Below are positions 1 to 8,505 of a DNA stretch of 55,337 nt, piece by piece (position 1 is the stretch's first letter; each line of letters begins with the position of its first letter). Below the pieces are notes generated by a model. That model was not told where the DNA came from, did not search any database, and saw nothing but the letters and a program-made list of their open reading frames with translations. This stretch comes from Saprospiraceae bacterium (GTDB lineage Bacteria; Bacteroidota; Bacteroidia; Chitinophagales; Saprospiraceae). The stretch covers positions 1 to 55,337 of the forward strand of contig JANWXM010000024.1 of assembly GCA_025055285.1 (NCBI GenBank), given 5' to 3'. The position numbers and the translations under genes are program-made.

Positions 1-292
1 AGATTTGGGTGGTTTCGGGGCTGGCGTGTCCGAGGAGTTCCTGGATGTACCGTAGGTCGGCGCCTTGTTCGAGGAGGCGGGTAGCGAAGGAGTGGCGCAG
101 GGTATGGACAGTGGCTTTTGGGTGGATGCCTGCGGCGCGTTTGGCGTCGGAGAGGAATAGAACGTTTTGAATGCTAGCCTCTTTTGATAAGGTGAAGGCT
201 GCATAAACTGCGAGGAGACGGCAGGATTTGAGATTTTTGGCAATGAAACGACTGGAGATTGCCTCTATATTCGCCCCCGCTCCCTGCCCATT
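1..292 (-). pseudogene. C-terminal fragment of a tyrosine recombinase (XerC/D-like integrase), cut by the window edge
   Basis: The minus strand translates to a typical tyrosine-recombinase active-site block: [20 protein letters not shown], then [14 protein letters not shown], which carries the HxxR motif and the LGH histidine box. It is preceded by SIQNV and [12 protein letters not shown], as in integrase C-terminal domains. The frame runs off the window at position 1, so the catalytic tyrosine is not visible. Upstream, the frame is open only to a TAA at 293-295, has no ATG, and residues above about position 190 (around [17 protein letters not shown]) do not resemble an integrase. I therefore read it as a 5'-truncated remnant, not an intact gene. 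The family cuts and rejoins DNA in integration or dimer resolution; this copy is probably inactive. Confidence 0.7.
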
Positions 293-326
293 TTACTTGG
301 TTTAACTTGTTTCGTTTTCATTCCAT

Positions 327-2225
327 ATGTTCAAAATACGCGTTCTCTTTTGGCTCTTAGCCTGGTGTTGGGCGCTGATTGCTGGCGCTCAATCAGCCGC
401 GGACAACGACTCGTTGTTTCTGCGCGAAAACTACACCAAGCGGGAAGTGTACATTCCTATGCGCGACGGTGTGCGCTTGTTTACGGCCATCTACACGCCT
501 AAGGACCTGTCAAAGACGTATCCCATTTTGATGCGCCGCACGCCGTATTCGTGCGCACCTTACGGAGTGGAAGCCTTTCCGGCGCGCATGCACAACAGTT
601 ATTTGTTGCGCTCGGGCTACATCTTCGTCATTCAGGATGTGCGCGGCCGCTACATGAGTGAGGGCGAGTTTGTAGATGTGCGCCCGTTTAATCCTAACAA
701 GAAAAGCAACACCGACGTAGACGAAGCCTCCGACACGTACGATACCGTGGAATGGCTACTGAAGCACGCTACGGGTAACAACGGTCGAGTCGGCGTGTAC
801 GGTATTTCGTATCCAGGCTTTTACAGCACTATGGCCATCTTGGCAGCGCATCCGGCCATCAAAGCGGTGTCGCCGCAGGCACCAGTAACGGATTGGTTCA
901 TCGGCGATGACTTTCACCACAACGGTGCATTCATGCTCATGGATGCCTTCAGCTTTTACTCCGGCTTTGGCAAGCCGCGGCCTAAGCCCACCACACAACG
1001 CGAGCGCGGCTTTAGCGACTGGAAAACGCCCGACAACTACGCTTTTTTTCTGCGCGCCGGCGCCCTGCCCAATTTCAATCGCCTGTACCTCAAGGGCGAA
1101 ATACCGTTCTGGAATGAACTGATGCAGCACCCGGACTTAGACGACTGGTGGAAAGTCCGAAACCCACGCCCGCACCTGCGCCAGGTACAGCCTGCAGTCT
1201 TGACAGTGGGCGGCCTGTTCGACGCGGAAGACTGCTTCGGCGCCTGGGCCACCTATAAGGCTATTGAAGGGCAAAATCCGCCATCGGTAAGCAATCGCAT
1301 TGTTATGGGCCCCTGGAGCCACGGCGCCTGGGCGCGCAACAGCGGCGAACGTTTGGGCAACATCGCCTTTGGCCAGCCTACCGCCGAATTTTACCAGCGC
1401 GAAATTGAGTTTCCCTTCTTCGAGTACTACCTCAAAGGCCGCGGCGAACTCAACCTGCCCGAAGCCTATATCTTCGAGACAGGCAGTAACCGCTGGGTGC
1501 AACACGAGACTTGGCCGCCAAAGGGCATGCGTCCAACGCCGTTTTACCTGCAAGCCGGTGGGCAATTGAAAACGCAACCGCCCAGTGCCGCTGTCGGTGC
1601 CGACCGATATCCCAGCGACCCGGCGCGTCCGGTGCCCTACACCGACCGCATCCACCTGTACCGCACGCGCGAATACATGACGGATGACCAGCGCTTTGCC
1701 AGCCGCCGGCCCGATGTGCTGGTATACGAAACACCGCCTTTAGACTCTACCTTGCGCCTCCATGGCCCGCTTGTAGCCGACCTCTGGGTCAGCCTCGACG
1801 ACCGCGGCGCCGCTCCGCGCGGGCGCCTTCTGGACGCCGACTTTGTGGTCAAACTCATTGACGTGTTTCCCGACACGCTCTCGGGCATGGAGAACGGCGT
1901 GCCGCTGGGCGGCTACCAGATGCTCGTGCGCGCTGAAATCTTTCGCGGCCGCTACCGCAACAGTTTCGAGAAGCCCGAGGGCTTTCGCCCGCGCCAGGCG
2001 CAGCGCGTCCGCTTCGAACTGCCCGACGTGGCCCATGCCTTCTTGCCCGGCCATCGGCTGATGATCCAGGTGCAAAGCAGCTGGTTCCCATTAGCCGACC
2101 GCAATCCGCAGCAGTTTGTCAACATCTACCAGGCAGAGGATAAGGATTTTATTCCAATAGAAATCACCGTTTATCGAAATGCCCGTTATCCTTCTGCAGT
2201 AGTGTTGCCAGTATGGTGCCCTTGA
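327..2225 (+). CDS. secreted CocE/NonD-type hydrolase of the X-Pro dipeptidyl-peptidase (S15) family
   Basis: The 632-residue protein starts with a signal peptide (about residues 1-22, cleavage near AGA-QS). An alpha/beta-hydrolase domain follows, with the nucleophile elbow GISYPG (Ser161), the acid in GLFDAED (Asp299) and the base in GPWSHG (His332). After about residue 400 comes a beta-rich C-terminal domain typical of X-Pro dipeptidyl-peptidases and cocaine esterases. Family members cleave proline-containing peptides, glutaryl-amides or esters; the substrate here cannot be read from sequence. It is expected to act in the periplasm or outside the cell. The start at 327 is an ATG directly before the hydrophobic signal segment. 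It is monocistronic: 175 bp separate it from the TPR gene downstream. Confidence 0.9.
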   Translation: MFKIRVLFWLLAWCWALIAGAQSAADNDSLFLRENYTKREVYIPMRDGVRLFTAIYTPKDLSKTYPILMRRTPYSCAPYGVEAFPARMHNSYLLRSGYIFVIQDVRGRYMSEGEFVDVRPFNPNKKSNTDVDEASDTYDTVEWLLKHATGNNGRVGVYGISYPGFYSTMAILAAHPAIKAVSPQAPVTDWFIGDDFHHNGAFMLMDAFSFYSGFGKPRPKPTTQRERGFSDWKTPDNYAFFLRAGALPNFNRLYLKGEIPFWNELMQHPDLDDWWKVRNPRPHLRQVQPAVLTVGGLFDAEDCFGAWATYKAIEGQNPPSVSNRIVMGPWSHGAWARNSGERLGNIAFGQPTAEFYQREIEFPFFEYYLKGRGELNLPEAYIFETGSNRWVQHETWPPKGMRPTPFYLQAGGQLKTQPPSAAVGADRYPSDPARPVPYTDRIHLYRTREYMTDDQRFASRRPDVLVYETPPLDSTLRLHGPLVADLWVSLDDRGAAPRGRLLDADFVVKLIDVFPDTLSGMENGVPLGGYQMLVRAEIFRGRYRNSFEKPEGFRPRQAQRVRFELPDVAHAFLPGHRLMIQVQSSWFPLADRNPQQFVNIYQAEDKDFIPIEITVYRNARYPSAVVLPVWCP

Positions 2226-2377
2226 GGCTGTTACCTATCAATTTTCTGCACCAGAAATGAGCAATGCAGCAGCTCTTATGACTGCTTTACTCTAATGATT
2301 GGCTAAAATGAACAAACTTAAGCATCGCCTCTTGCGTTCTTTGCATGCATTTCCCGTTTAAGCAAAGGAAAAAAGGC

Positions 2378-2385
2378 TACTTTTG
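2378..2385 (+). promoter_or_regulatory. -7 promoter element of the TPR gene
   Basis: TACTTTTG matches the Bacteroidota -7 consensus TAnnTTTG exactly and lies 15 bp before the ATG at 2401. A T-rich stretch (TTTA, 2357-2360) sits where the -33 TTG would be expected. This is pattern evidence only. Confidence 0.5.
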
Positions 2386-2400
2386 CCCTTCTATTACAAA

Positions 2401-4221
2401 ATGAGAAGACTCAGTATGCGCTTGATGCTTTTAAGTGTTGCAGGGTGGGCGTTTGTTGCGGCTGCTTTTGCTCAGCCCAATCCTGAGTTGGCCAACCAAT
2501 ACTTCCAAAATGGAGAATACGCGAAAGCGGCAGAGTTGTATCGCCAACTCATGGAGTCTAATAAAAATTTTGGCGAAGTCTACTTCGATCGGTACCTGAC
2601 GTGTCTTATTAATTTAGAACGTTACGCTGATGCTGAAGATGCGCTAAAGCGGCAAATAAAACGCTCGCCTAATAATGTGCGCCTCTACGTATCCTACGGG
2701 AATCTCTACGAACAAATGGGCAAACCGGAGGAGGCAGAAAAGCAATACGAAGAAGCTATTGCTCGCGTTACTGTGGACTATTCATCGATATACTCCTTGG
2801 CGGAGGCGTTTGCTCAGGCGGCTAAGTTTGACTACGCTATTCGCACCTATGAGCGAGGCAATCAGTTGGCTAAAGACCCGCGTCGCTTTGCCTTTCAACT
2901 GGCTGAAATCTATCGGCGAAAGGGTGAAACTACAAAGATGCTTGAGTACTACCTCAATCACATCGAGGCAGACCCTTCGCGTATGAGCGTTGTACAAACT
3001 CAATTGGCTCGATATCTCCCAGAAGCAGACTACCCAGAATTGCAGCGCCAGCTCTATGCGCGTCTTCAAGTAAAGGACTTGCCTGAACTTACCGAACTAT
3101 TGGCCTGGACGTTCATCCAACGCAAGGACTATAAAAATGCTATGCGCCAATACCGCGCTCTAGACAAGCGCCTCAATGAACCCGGGCATCGCGTCTTTCA
3201 ATTGGCCAACGATGCTGCCAATGCGCGCGACTATGAAACAGCTATTGCAGGTTACGAGTATATCATTCAAGAAAAAGGCCGTCAAAATCCCTTCTTTTTC
3301 AGTGCTAAAGGTGAATTGATGAAGGTGCGGCGGCGCAAAATTACGGATGGATACAACTATACTCTGCAAGACTTGCGCGCTTTAGAGAGCGATTATGAGC
3401 AGTTTTTGGCCGAGTACGGAATTAGTCGGAGCACAGCTCAGCTTGTTATTGAGCTCGCTGAGCTGGAGGCCCTGTACATCAACGACCTGCCTAAGGCCAT
3501 TCACCTTTTGGAAACGCTCGTTCAAACCGCAGGCATTCAGCGCGCTGTCGTAGGTCGAGCTAAGATCAATTTGGCCGATTACTATTTGATGAGTGGCGAT
3601 ATTTGGGAAAGTACCTTATTATATAGCCAAGTAGATAAGGAGTTTCGCGAAGAAATGCTCGGCCAAGAAGCGCGCTTCAAAAACGCACGTCTTTCCTATT
3701 TCAAGGGCGACTTTGAGTGGGCGCAAGCGCAATTTGATGCTTTGAAGGCATCTACTTCTAAGCTCTTGGCCAATGACGCCATCGATTTGTCGGTATTCAT
3801 CATGGATAACCTCAATACCGACGCTACAACAGAAGCCATGGCCATTTATGCCCAAGCAGAGTTGCTCGTCTTTCAGAACCGATTCAGCGAGGCTATTCGC
3901 CTCCTGGATAGCCTTCGCTTTACCTTTCCACAGACCGGCTTGCAAGACGACATTCTTTATTTAAAGGCTCAAATTGCCGAAAAGAGGCGCCAGTACACGG
4001 AGGCTGCTGCCTTTTACGCTGAAATTGTAGAAAAACACGGAGACGACATCCGCGCTGACAATGCCCTCTACGCCTGGGCCATGCTTCTGGAAGAACGCCT
4101 CGGCCAGCCTCAAAAAGCCATGGAATTGTATGAGAAACTTTTCGTAGACTACTCCAGCTCCGTCCTTGCCGTAGATGCTCGCAAACGCTTTCGCATTTTG
4201 CGCGGCGATAAAGTGCAGTGA
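2401..4221 (+). CDS. periplasmic tetratricopeptide-repeat protein
   Basis: The protein is about 606 residues if translation starts at ATG 2401; the reading frame also extends to a TTG at 2383, which would overlap the promoter element. An alternative ATG at 2416 would also keep the signal peptide (MRLMLLSVAGWAFVAAAFAQ). The mature part is a chain of helical TPR units, for example NQYFQNGEYAKAAELYRQLM and VRLYVSYGNLYEQMGKPEEA, and in the C-terminal third ILYLKAQIAEKRRQYTEAAA. Such proteins are scaffolds for protein-protein contacts; no partner can be inferred. No enzymatic motif is present. The gene stands alone, with a 375-bp non-coding stretch downstream. Confidence 0.85.
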   Translation: MRRLSMRLMLLSVAGWAFVAAAFAQPNPELANQYFQNGEYAKAAELYRQLMESNKNFGEVYFDRYLTCLINLERYADAEDALKRQIKRSPNNVRLYVSYGNLYEQMGKPEEAEKQYEEAIARVTVDYSSIYSLAEAFAQAAKFDYAIRTYERGNQLAKDPRRFAFQLAEIYRRKGETTKMLEYYLNHIEADPSRMSVVQTQLARYLPEADYPELQRQLYARLQVKDLPELTELLAWTFIQRKDYKNAMRQYRALDKRLNEPGHRVFQLANDAANARDYETAIAGYEYIIQEKGRQNPFFFSAKGELMKVRRRKITDGYNYTLQDLRALESDYEQFLAEYGISRSTAQLVIELAELEALYINDLPKAIHLLETLVQTAGIQRAVVGRAKINLADYYLMSGDIWESTLLYSQVDKEFREEMLGQEARFKNARLSYFKGDFEWAQAQFDALKASTSKLLANDAIDLSVFIMDNLNTDATTEAMAIYAQAELLVFQNRFSEAIRLLDSLRFTFPQTGLQDDILYLKAQIAEKRRQYTEAAAFYAEIVEKHGDDIRADNALYAWAMLLEERLGQPQKAMELYEKLFVDYSSSVLAVDARKRFRILRGDKVQ

Positions 4222-4596
4222 GAGCGACCAATATGTCGACTTCCTCACAGACGCGCAAGAGGCGGTATGTAATTTGCCGACGGAGTCGCAACCCAACCCT
4301 GAGCTGTACAAAGAGCGATTTCTGCGAAGGAGCCAAATAAGGCTTAGGCAGAAGTCGCCCGTTCTCTCTTAGAGAAGGAGGTTTGAGGTACCTGCACTTT
4401 AAGCACTGACCTAAGCAAAACTAGGGTTCCTTTCGCATACATAGACCCATTCGACGGCGGAAACGCTGAGGAGAGAAATCTCCCTGTATTTTTCCCCGGC
4501 TCCCTTTGAGTTAGAAAAATTGGAGAGTTCGAAAAGTTTCGGAGCTTTTCTTTGAGCATTAGATTGTTTGCCGCATTGTTGTTGAATTGAAGGGAG
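4222..4596. other. 375-bp intergenic stretch, no gene seen
   Basis: Short frames exist on both strands (for example 4344-4559 minus), but none has recognisable protein character or a plausible start. A small inverted repeat GAAAAG/CTTTTC (4531-4536 and 4545-4550) is present without a convincing U-tract. I see no RNA gene. Confidence 0.5.
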
Positions 4597-4770
4597 TCAG
4601 TGGTTCACCTCTGTAGGTTCGAAGATGATAGTAGAAGAGGATGCTCTTTCTGCTTTTTTCAACTGATAGAGCATGTACAGCAAGATAAGCAAAACCACCA
4701 CAGAGAGCAACACGATGTTGCGTATAGGGAAGGGCTCGCGGGTGTGTCGGCGGAACATACGCAAAAACAT
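4597..4770 (-). CDS. small single-pass membrane protein, unknown function
   Basis: A 57-residue protein is predicted from the ATG at 4770. The frame extends upstream to 4836, but that extension is basic and not membrane-like, so I prefer an internal start (4770, or 4758 as alternative). The layout is a basic N-terminus (FRRHTREPFPIRN), one strongly hydrophobic helix (IVLLSVVVLLILLYMLYQL), then a short charged tail, KKAERASSSTIIFEPTEVNH. The contrast between basic head and hydrophobic core suggests a real inner membrane protein with the N-terminus in the cytoplasm. I do not recognise a family. It is divergent from the gene at 4922. Confidence 0.5.
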   Translation of the reverse strand: MFLRMFRRHTREPFPIRNIVLLSVVVLLILLYMLYQLKKAERASSSTIIFEPTEVNH

Positions 4771-4921
4771 TAGCAAGTGGAGAAGATCATATTTTCCCTT
4801 TGTTTTCGACCTTTGTGTGCGCAAGCCGTAGGTCAATTGCGTTCTCCTACTCTTTAGGAAGGATTGCCCAAAGGTAAGGCACGCGGCCTACAGTGGAATA
4901 AAAAAGAAAATCGTGCAAACT

Positions 4922-5257
4922 ATGGAAGAGACCCTTGAGCAAGCACTGAGCCAAGTGGAAGCGATCTTTGCCCTGGGCAAGGATGGCCCACCTCTTGACG
5001 AATCAGCGATAGTAGCCCTCATCGCAGATCGAGTAAGTGAATTATTAGAGGAGCAACCGGGTTACTTAATGAGCTTGTTGTACCGCTTAGACGTATTAGA
5101 GGAGAAGATTCTGCCGGTAGTGCGCGGTCAGAGTGAAGAGCCAATACCGCTGGCGTTGGCTCGGCTCATATGGGAGCGCCAAAAGCAGCGCATAGCGACG
5201 CGCCGGCAAGTGAAACCTCTGCCGATGGATGAGGAGACGGAAGAGTGGCGTTGGTAA
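4922..5257 (+). CDS. conserved hypothetical acidic protein, 111 residues
   Basis: The protein starts METLEQALSQVEAIF at ATG 4922; a GTG at 4913 would add three residues. An A-rich stretch (AATAAAAAAGAAAA, 4898-4911) lies just upstream, as is common for Bacteroidota translation starts. The sequence is helical and acidic: an N-terminal region with IADRVSELLEEQPGYLMSLL, then YRLDVLEEKILPV, and a C-terminal basic patch (WERQKQRIATRRQ) before an acidic tail. No enzymatic motif or membrane segment is visible. Function is unknown. It converges on ridA with only 14 bp between the two stop codons. Confidence 0.7.
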   Translation: MEETLEQALSQVEAIFALGKDGPPLDESAIVALIADRVSELLEEQPGYLMSLLYRLDVLEEKILPVVRGQSEEPIPLALARLIWERQKQRIATRRQVKPLPMDEETEEWRW

Positions 5258-5271
5258 GTGCGAGCGCTGCT

Positions 5272-5703
5272 CTAGCGGTCGTCGCTTACTACAGCAATGC
5301 ATTTGAGCTCGATGGCAATAGGCGTAGGCAGACGGTCAATGCCCACAGTAGTACGACAGGGTTGGTTGTGGCGAAAATAGTCGGCGTAAATTCGATTGAA
5401 CGTATGAAAATCTCGCTCTAGGTTAGTAAGAAAGACTGTGATGTCTACCAGGTCTTCCCAGCGCGCACCACTGGCCTCGAGCACTGCCCGAACATTGCGG
5501 AAGACCGAATGCACCTGTGCCTCAAAGTCGAATTCGAGGTAGTTGCCGCTAGGGCTGCGCTTAAGTCCCGGCACCTCGTCGGTGTCTGGATCTCGCGGAC
5601 CAATGCCCGAGAGAAACAGCAAGTTGCCTACGCGACGGGCATGAGGATACGGCCCTACGGGTTTGGGCGCCTCTGGAGCGTTGAATTGTTCGGATATAGC
5701 CAT
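5272..5703 (-). CDS. RidA/YjgF-family enamine/imine deaminase
   Basis: This 143-residue protein fits the usual RidA length of about 130-150. The conserved block WEDLVDITVFLTNL is followed by FNRIYADYF and the C-terminal signature PCRTTVGIDRLPTPIAIELK. The arginine expected to bind the substrate carboxylate is Arg117 and the conserved glutamate is Glu132. RidA proteins hydrolyse reactive enamines and imines from PLP enzymes; the sequence also recalls 2-aminomuconate deaminases of the same fold. The ATG at 5703 is preferred to a TTG at 5724 that would overlap the end of parC. It follows parC on the same strand after a 13-bp gap and is probably co-transcribed with it. Confidence 0.85.
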   Translation of the reverse strand: MAISEQFNAPEAPKPVGPYPHARRVGNLLFLSGIGPRDPDTDEVPGLKRSPSGNYLEFDFEAQVHSVFRNVRAVLEASGARWEDLVDITVFLTNLERDFHTFNRIYADYFRHNQPCRTTVGIDRLPTPIAIELKCIAVVSDDR

Positions 5704-5716
5704 AACTGCAGGCAGA

Positions 5717-8419
5717 TTAGTCAAATTCTAGGGTATCGCCGGCCTTGTATGTTTTTTTGGAAGTGCACTCAGCAGTTTTATCGCCCTCTGTCGTCGGTAG
5801 GGTGGTGAAGAGCGCACCTTGATAGGGCAGGTGTGGAACAGGCGGGGTTGTCGAAGAGTCGTGGCGGTCGCTAGGAGACGTTATTTCCTGGACGTCTAGC
5901 GGAAGTCCGTCGCAGAGTTTGTTGCCTACGGCTTTCCAGCCCTTGACATCCATGAAATCGCCGAGGCTGATTTCGTGGTTTATCGATTTGCCTTTGATGC
6001 GCAAGGTATAGCGAATGCGCGGGTTGGGCTGCACGCTAGCAAAAAGGAGTTTTGACTTTGGGTGGTCGGTGATAAAGGGGAAACGCTCGCGCAAGCGCGT
6101 AGTTTCGATGCGGAAGCGTTTGACCATCGTCCAGCCTTTGTGGCCGTCGAAGTGTACGGCATTGACGACGGTGTCGGGGTGATGTTTGCCAATGTACAAC
6201 AGCTCTTTGGGCTCGAAGCGCTGTAACAAATCAGTATCCGTGAGTTCATAAGAGCCATCGCGGTAAAGGATGAGAAGTTGGTCGCCCGTGTCGAATTCGC
6301 CCAGCATGCGCCCTCGCTCTTGAGCATTTAGACGGCCAGTGACGTCGTCGTACCAAATCTTCTGAGCGCCAATAGTGCTTTTGCCTAATTCTTTCTGTCG
6401 GATGCTCTTAACCGGGTACTTGGTCAGAATATTCCCTTGAGCATCGCGGCCCTTAATGGCCAACTGCGCGAAGTCGTAGTCAAACACTTTAATTTTCGCC
6501 GTACAACTTGGGCTAAGTGTCACCGTAATGACTTCGCTTTCTCCATTCGGATTTGCCGTCAGGTAGAGAATGCGCGAGCCTTTGCTGCTTCCTCCCACGA
6601 GATATTCTTTGTCGCGGGTGATGGCTGTAACGTTAAAACGCTTGACCATTGCGCGGCCAGTCTTTCCATCTACATATACCATGTTGTAGGTCGTGCGCTC
6701 ATCGTTCTTCTTCCATACGGCTGCGTAGATGATGTCTTTGCCGACGAAGACTTTTTCGCCGATGCGAACTACTTTCATAACGCCATCGCGACGGAAGACG
6801 ATAATATCGTCTATATCTGAGCAATCCTGAATAAATTCATCCTTTTTCAGGCCATATCCGATGAAACCGCCGGCGCGATCTACATACAACTTAGCGTTGT
6901 TGGCCACCACCTCCGCGGCGCGAATTTCATCGAAGACAGCTATTTCTGTTTTGCGTTCACGGCCAGCACCGTACTTTTCTATGAGGCGCCGAAAATAGGC
7001 GATAGCATAGTCTGTGAGGTGTTCTAAATGATGAATTGTCTCGCGCAATTGTTCGCTCAGTTGAGCAATTTCCTCCTCCGCTTTGAAGGAATTGTATTTG
7101 GAGATGCGCTTGATGCGAATTTCTGTCAAGCGAATAAGGTCATCTTCTGTTAGTTCGCGTAGAAGCTTGAGCTTGGTGGTGTGCTTGCTGTAGCTAGGAT
7201 CGCTAGGCGTAGTGACGTATTTTCGCAATCCTGTTTCAATTGTTTTTAAAACAGCTTGCCAGGTTTCGCATTCCTCGATATCTCGATAAATTCGTTTTTC
7301 GATGAAGATTTTCTCTAGAGAAGCGAAATGAAGTTTTTCCTCGAGTTCTTTGCGCAAAATTTCCAGCTCTTGGCGCAATAAGTCTTTAGTGTGCTCAGTC
7401 GAGATGCGCAGTAGTTCATTGACGTTGGTAAACAGTGGTCGATTGTTTTGGATAACGCAGCAATTGGTGCTGATGCTAACTTCGCAGCTAGTAAATGCAT
7501 AAAGGGCATCTATCGTGACATCTGGGCTAACACCGGGTTGGAGTTCGATTTCGATATCTACTTCTGCAGCCGTCTTATCAGTTACTCGCTTGATTTTGAT
7601 CTGGCCTTTTTCGTTGGCTTTCAGGATGGATTCGATTAAGTCGTTGACGAAAACGCCGTAGGGCAATTCAGTGATGCGCAGCGTTTTTTTGTCCACTTGC
7701 TGAATGCGAGCGCGTACTCGCACTTTGCCGCCGCGAGCGCCAGCGTGGTATTGGGTAACATCTGCAAGACCGCCTGTAGGAAAGTCGGGATATAGGTTAA
7801 CCTGGCGTCCTTGTAAGGCAGCGATACTAGCCTCACATAATTCGATGAAATTGTGCGGCAGGACTTTGGTGCTCAGACCTACGGCAATACCCTCTGCGCC
7901 TTGAGCTAGGAGGAGCGGAAACTTCATGGGCAGTACTATGGGTTCCCGCTTCCGGCCATCGTACGACATTTGCCAGCGCGTTGTTTGCGGATTAAACGCT
8001 ACTTCGAGGGCAAACTTCGTCAATCGGGCTTCGATATAGCGCGGTGCAGCAGCAGGGTCGCCGGTGCGATAGTCTCCCCAATTCCCCTGACAGTCGATGA
8101 GTAAATCTTTCTGGCCTAAGTTAACGAGGGCTTCGCCTATGGCCGCATCGCCGTGCGGGTGGTATTGCATTGTCTGACCGATAAGGTTGGCGACTTTGTG
8201 ATAGCGGCCGTCGTGCTGTTCATACATCGCATGAAGGATGCGACGTTGCACGGGTTTAAGGCCGTCTTCAATAGCCGGAACAGCGCGCTCCAGAATGACA
8301 TAAGAGGCATAGTCCAAAAAATAGTTTTGATACATGCCACTTAAGGTTACTGTTACCTCTCCGCTGCTTGGAGGAGTTGCAAGAGGCGGTGTAGAAAGGT
8401 CTTTTTCCGGATGCGCCAT
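5717..8419 (-). CDS. parC: DNA topoisomerase IV / gyrase subunit A (ParC-like)
   Basis: The protein is 900 residues. The breakage-reunion domain begins at about residue 28 (YQNYFLDYASYVILERAVPA) and carries QYHPHGDAAIGEA and the catalytic tyrosine Tyr128 in AAAPRYIEARLTKFA. A coiled-coil tower follows (about 400-500), then a C-terminal beta-propeller region (about 500-830) in the divergent form seen in Bacteroidota. The GyrA-box is not obvious, which favours topoisomerase IV (decatenation with ParE) over gyrase. No parE is adjacent. A near-perfect promoter lies 40 bp upstream. The last ~60 residues are low-complexity and poorly conserved. Confidence 0.9.
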   Translation of the reverse strand: MAHPEKDLSTPPLATPPSSGEVTVTLSGMYQNYFLDYASYVILERAVPAIEDGLKPVQRRILHAMYEQHDGRYHKVANLIGQTMQYHPHGDAAIGEALVNLGQKDLLIDCQGNWGDYRTGDPAAAPRYIEARLTKFALEVAFNPQTTRWQMSYDGRKREPIVLPMKFPLLLAQGAEGIAVGLSTKVLPHNFIELCEASIAALQGRQVNLYPDFPTGGLADVTQYHAGARGGKVRVRARIQQVDKKTLRITELPYGVFVNDLIESILKANEKGQIKIKRVTDKTAAEVDIEIELQPGVSPDVTIDALYAFTSCEVSISTNCCVIQNNRPLFTNVNELLRISTEHTKDLLRQELEILRKELEEKLHFASLEKIFIEKRIYRDIEECETWQAVLKTIETGLRKYVTTPSDPSYSKHTTKLKLLRELTEDDLIRLTEIRIKRISKYNSFKAEEEIAQLSEQLRETIHHLEHLTDYAIAYFRRLIEKYGAGRERKTEIAVFDEIRAAEVVANNAKLYVDRAGGFIGYGLKKDEFIQDCSDIDDIIVFRRDGVMKVVRIGEKVFVGKDIIYAAVWKKNDERTTYNMVYVDGKTGRAMVKRFNVTAITRDKEYLVGGSSKGSRILYLTANPNGESEVITVTLSPSCTAKIKVFDYDFAQLAIKGRDAQGNILTKYPVKSIRQKELGKSTIGAQKIWYDDVTGRLNAQERGRMLGEFDTGDQLLILYRDGSYELTDTDLLQRFEPKELLYIGKHHPDTVVNAVHFDGHKGWTMVKRFRIETTRLRERFPFITDHPKSKLLFASVQPNPRIRYTLRIKGKSINHEISLGDFMDVKGWKAVGNKLCDGLPLDVQEITSPSDRHDSSTTPPVPHLPYQGALFTTLPTTEGDKTAECTSKKTYKAGDTLEFD

Positions 8420-8458
8420 AGCGTATTTTCGTCTTAGTGAATTCGTCTATTACAAGGG

Positions 8459-8488
8459 CAAAGATAGCGCGGTTTTATTTTAAAACAA
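8459..8488 (-). promoter_or_regulatory. promoter of parC (TTG-N19-TATCTTTG)
   Basis: On the minus strand, TTG (8488-8486) is separated by exactly 19 bases from TATCTTTG (8466-8459), matching the Bacteroidota housekeeping promoter consensus. The start codon at 8419 is 40 bp downstream. Confidence 0.7.
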
Positions 8489-8505
8489 AAATTTTTAAAA
8501 ATTGC

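Noticed and set aside
7448-7639. Plus-strand frames inside parC
   Set aside because: Shadows of a well-conserved gene on the other strand.
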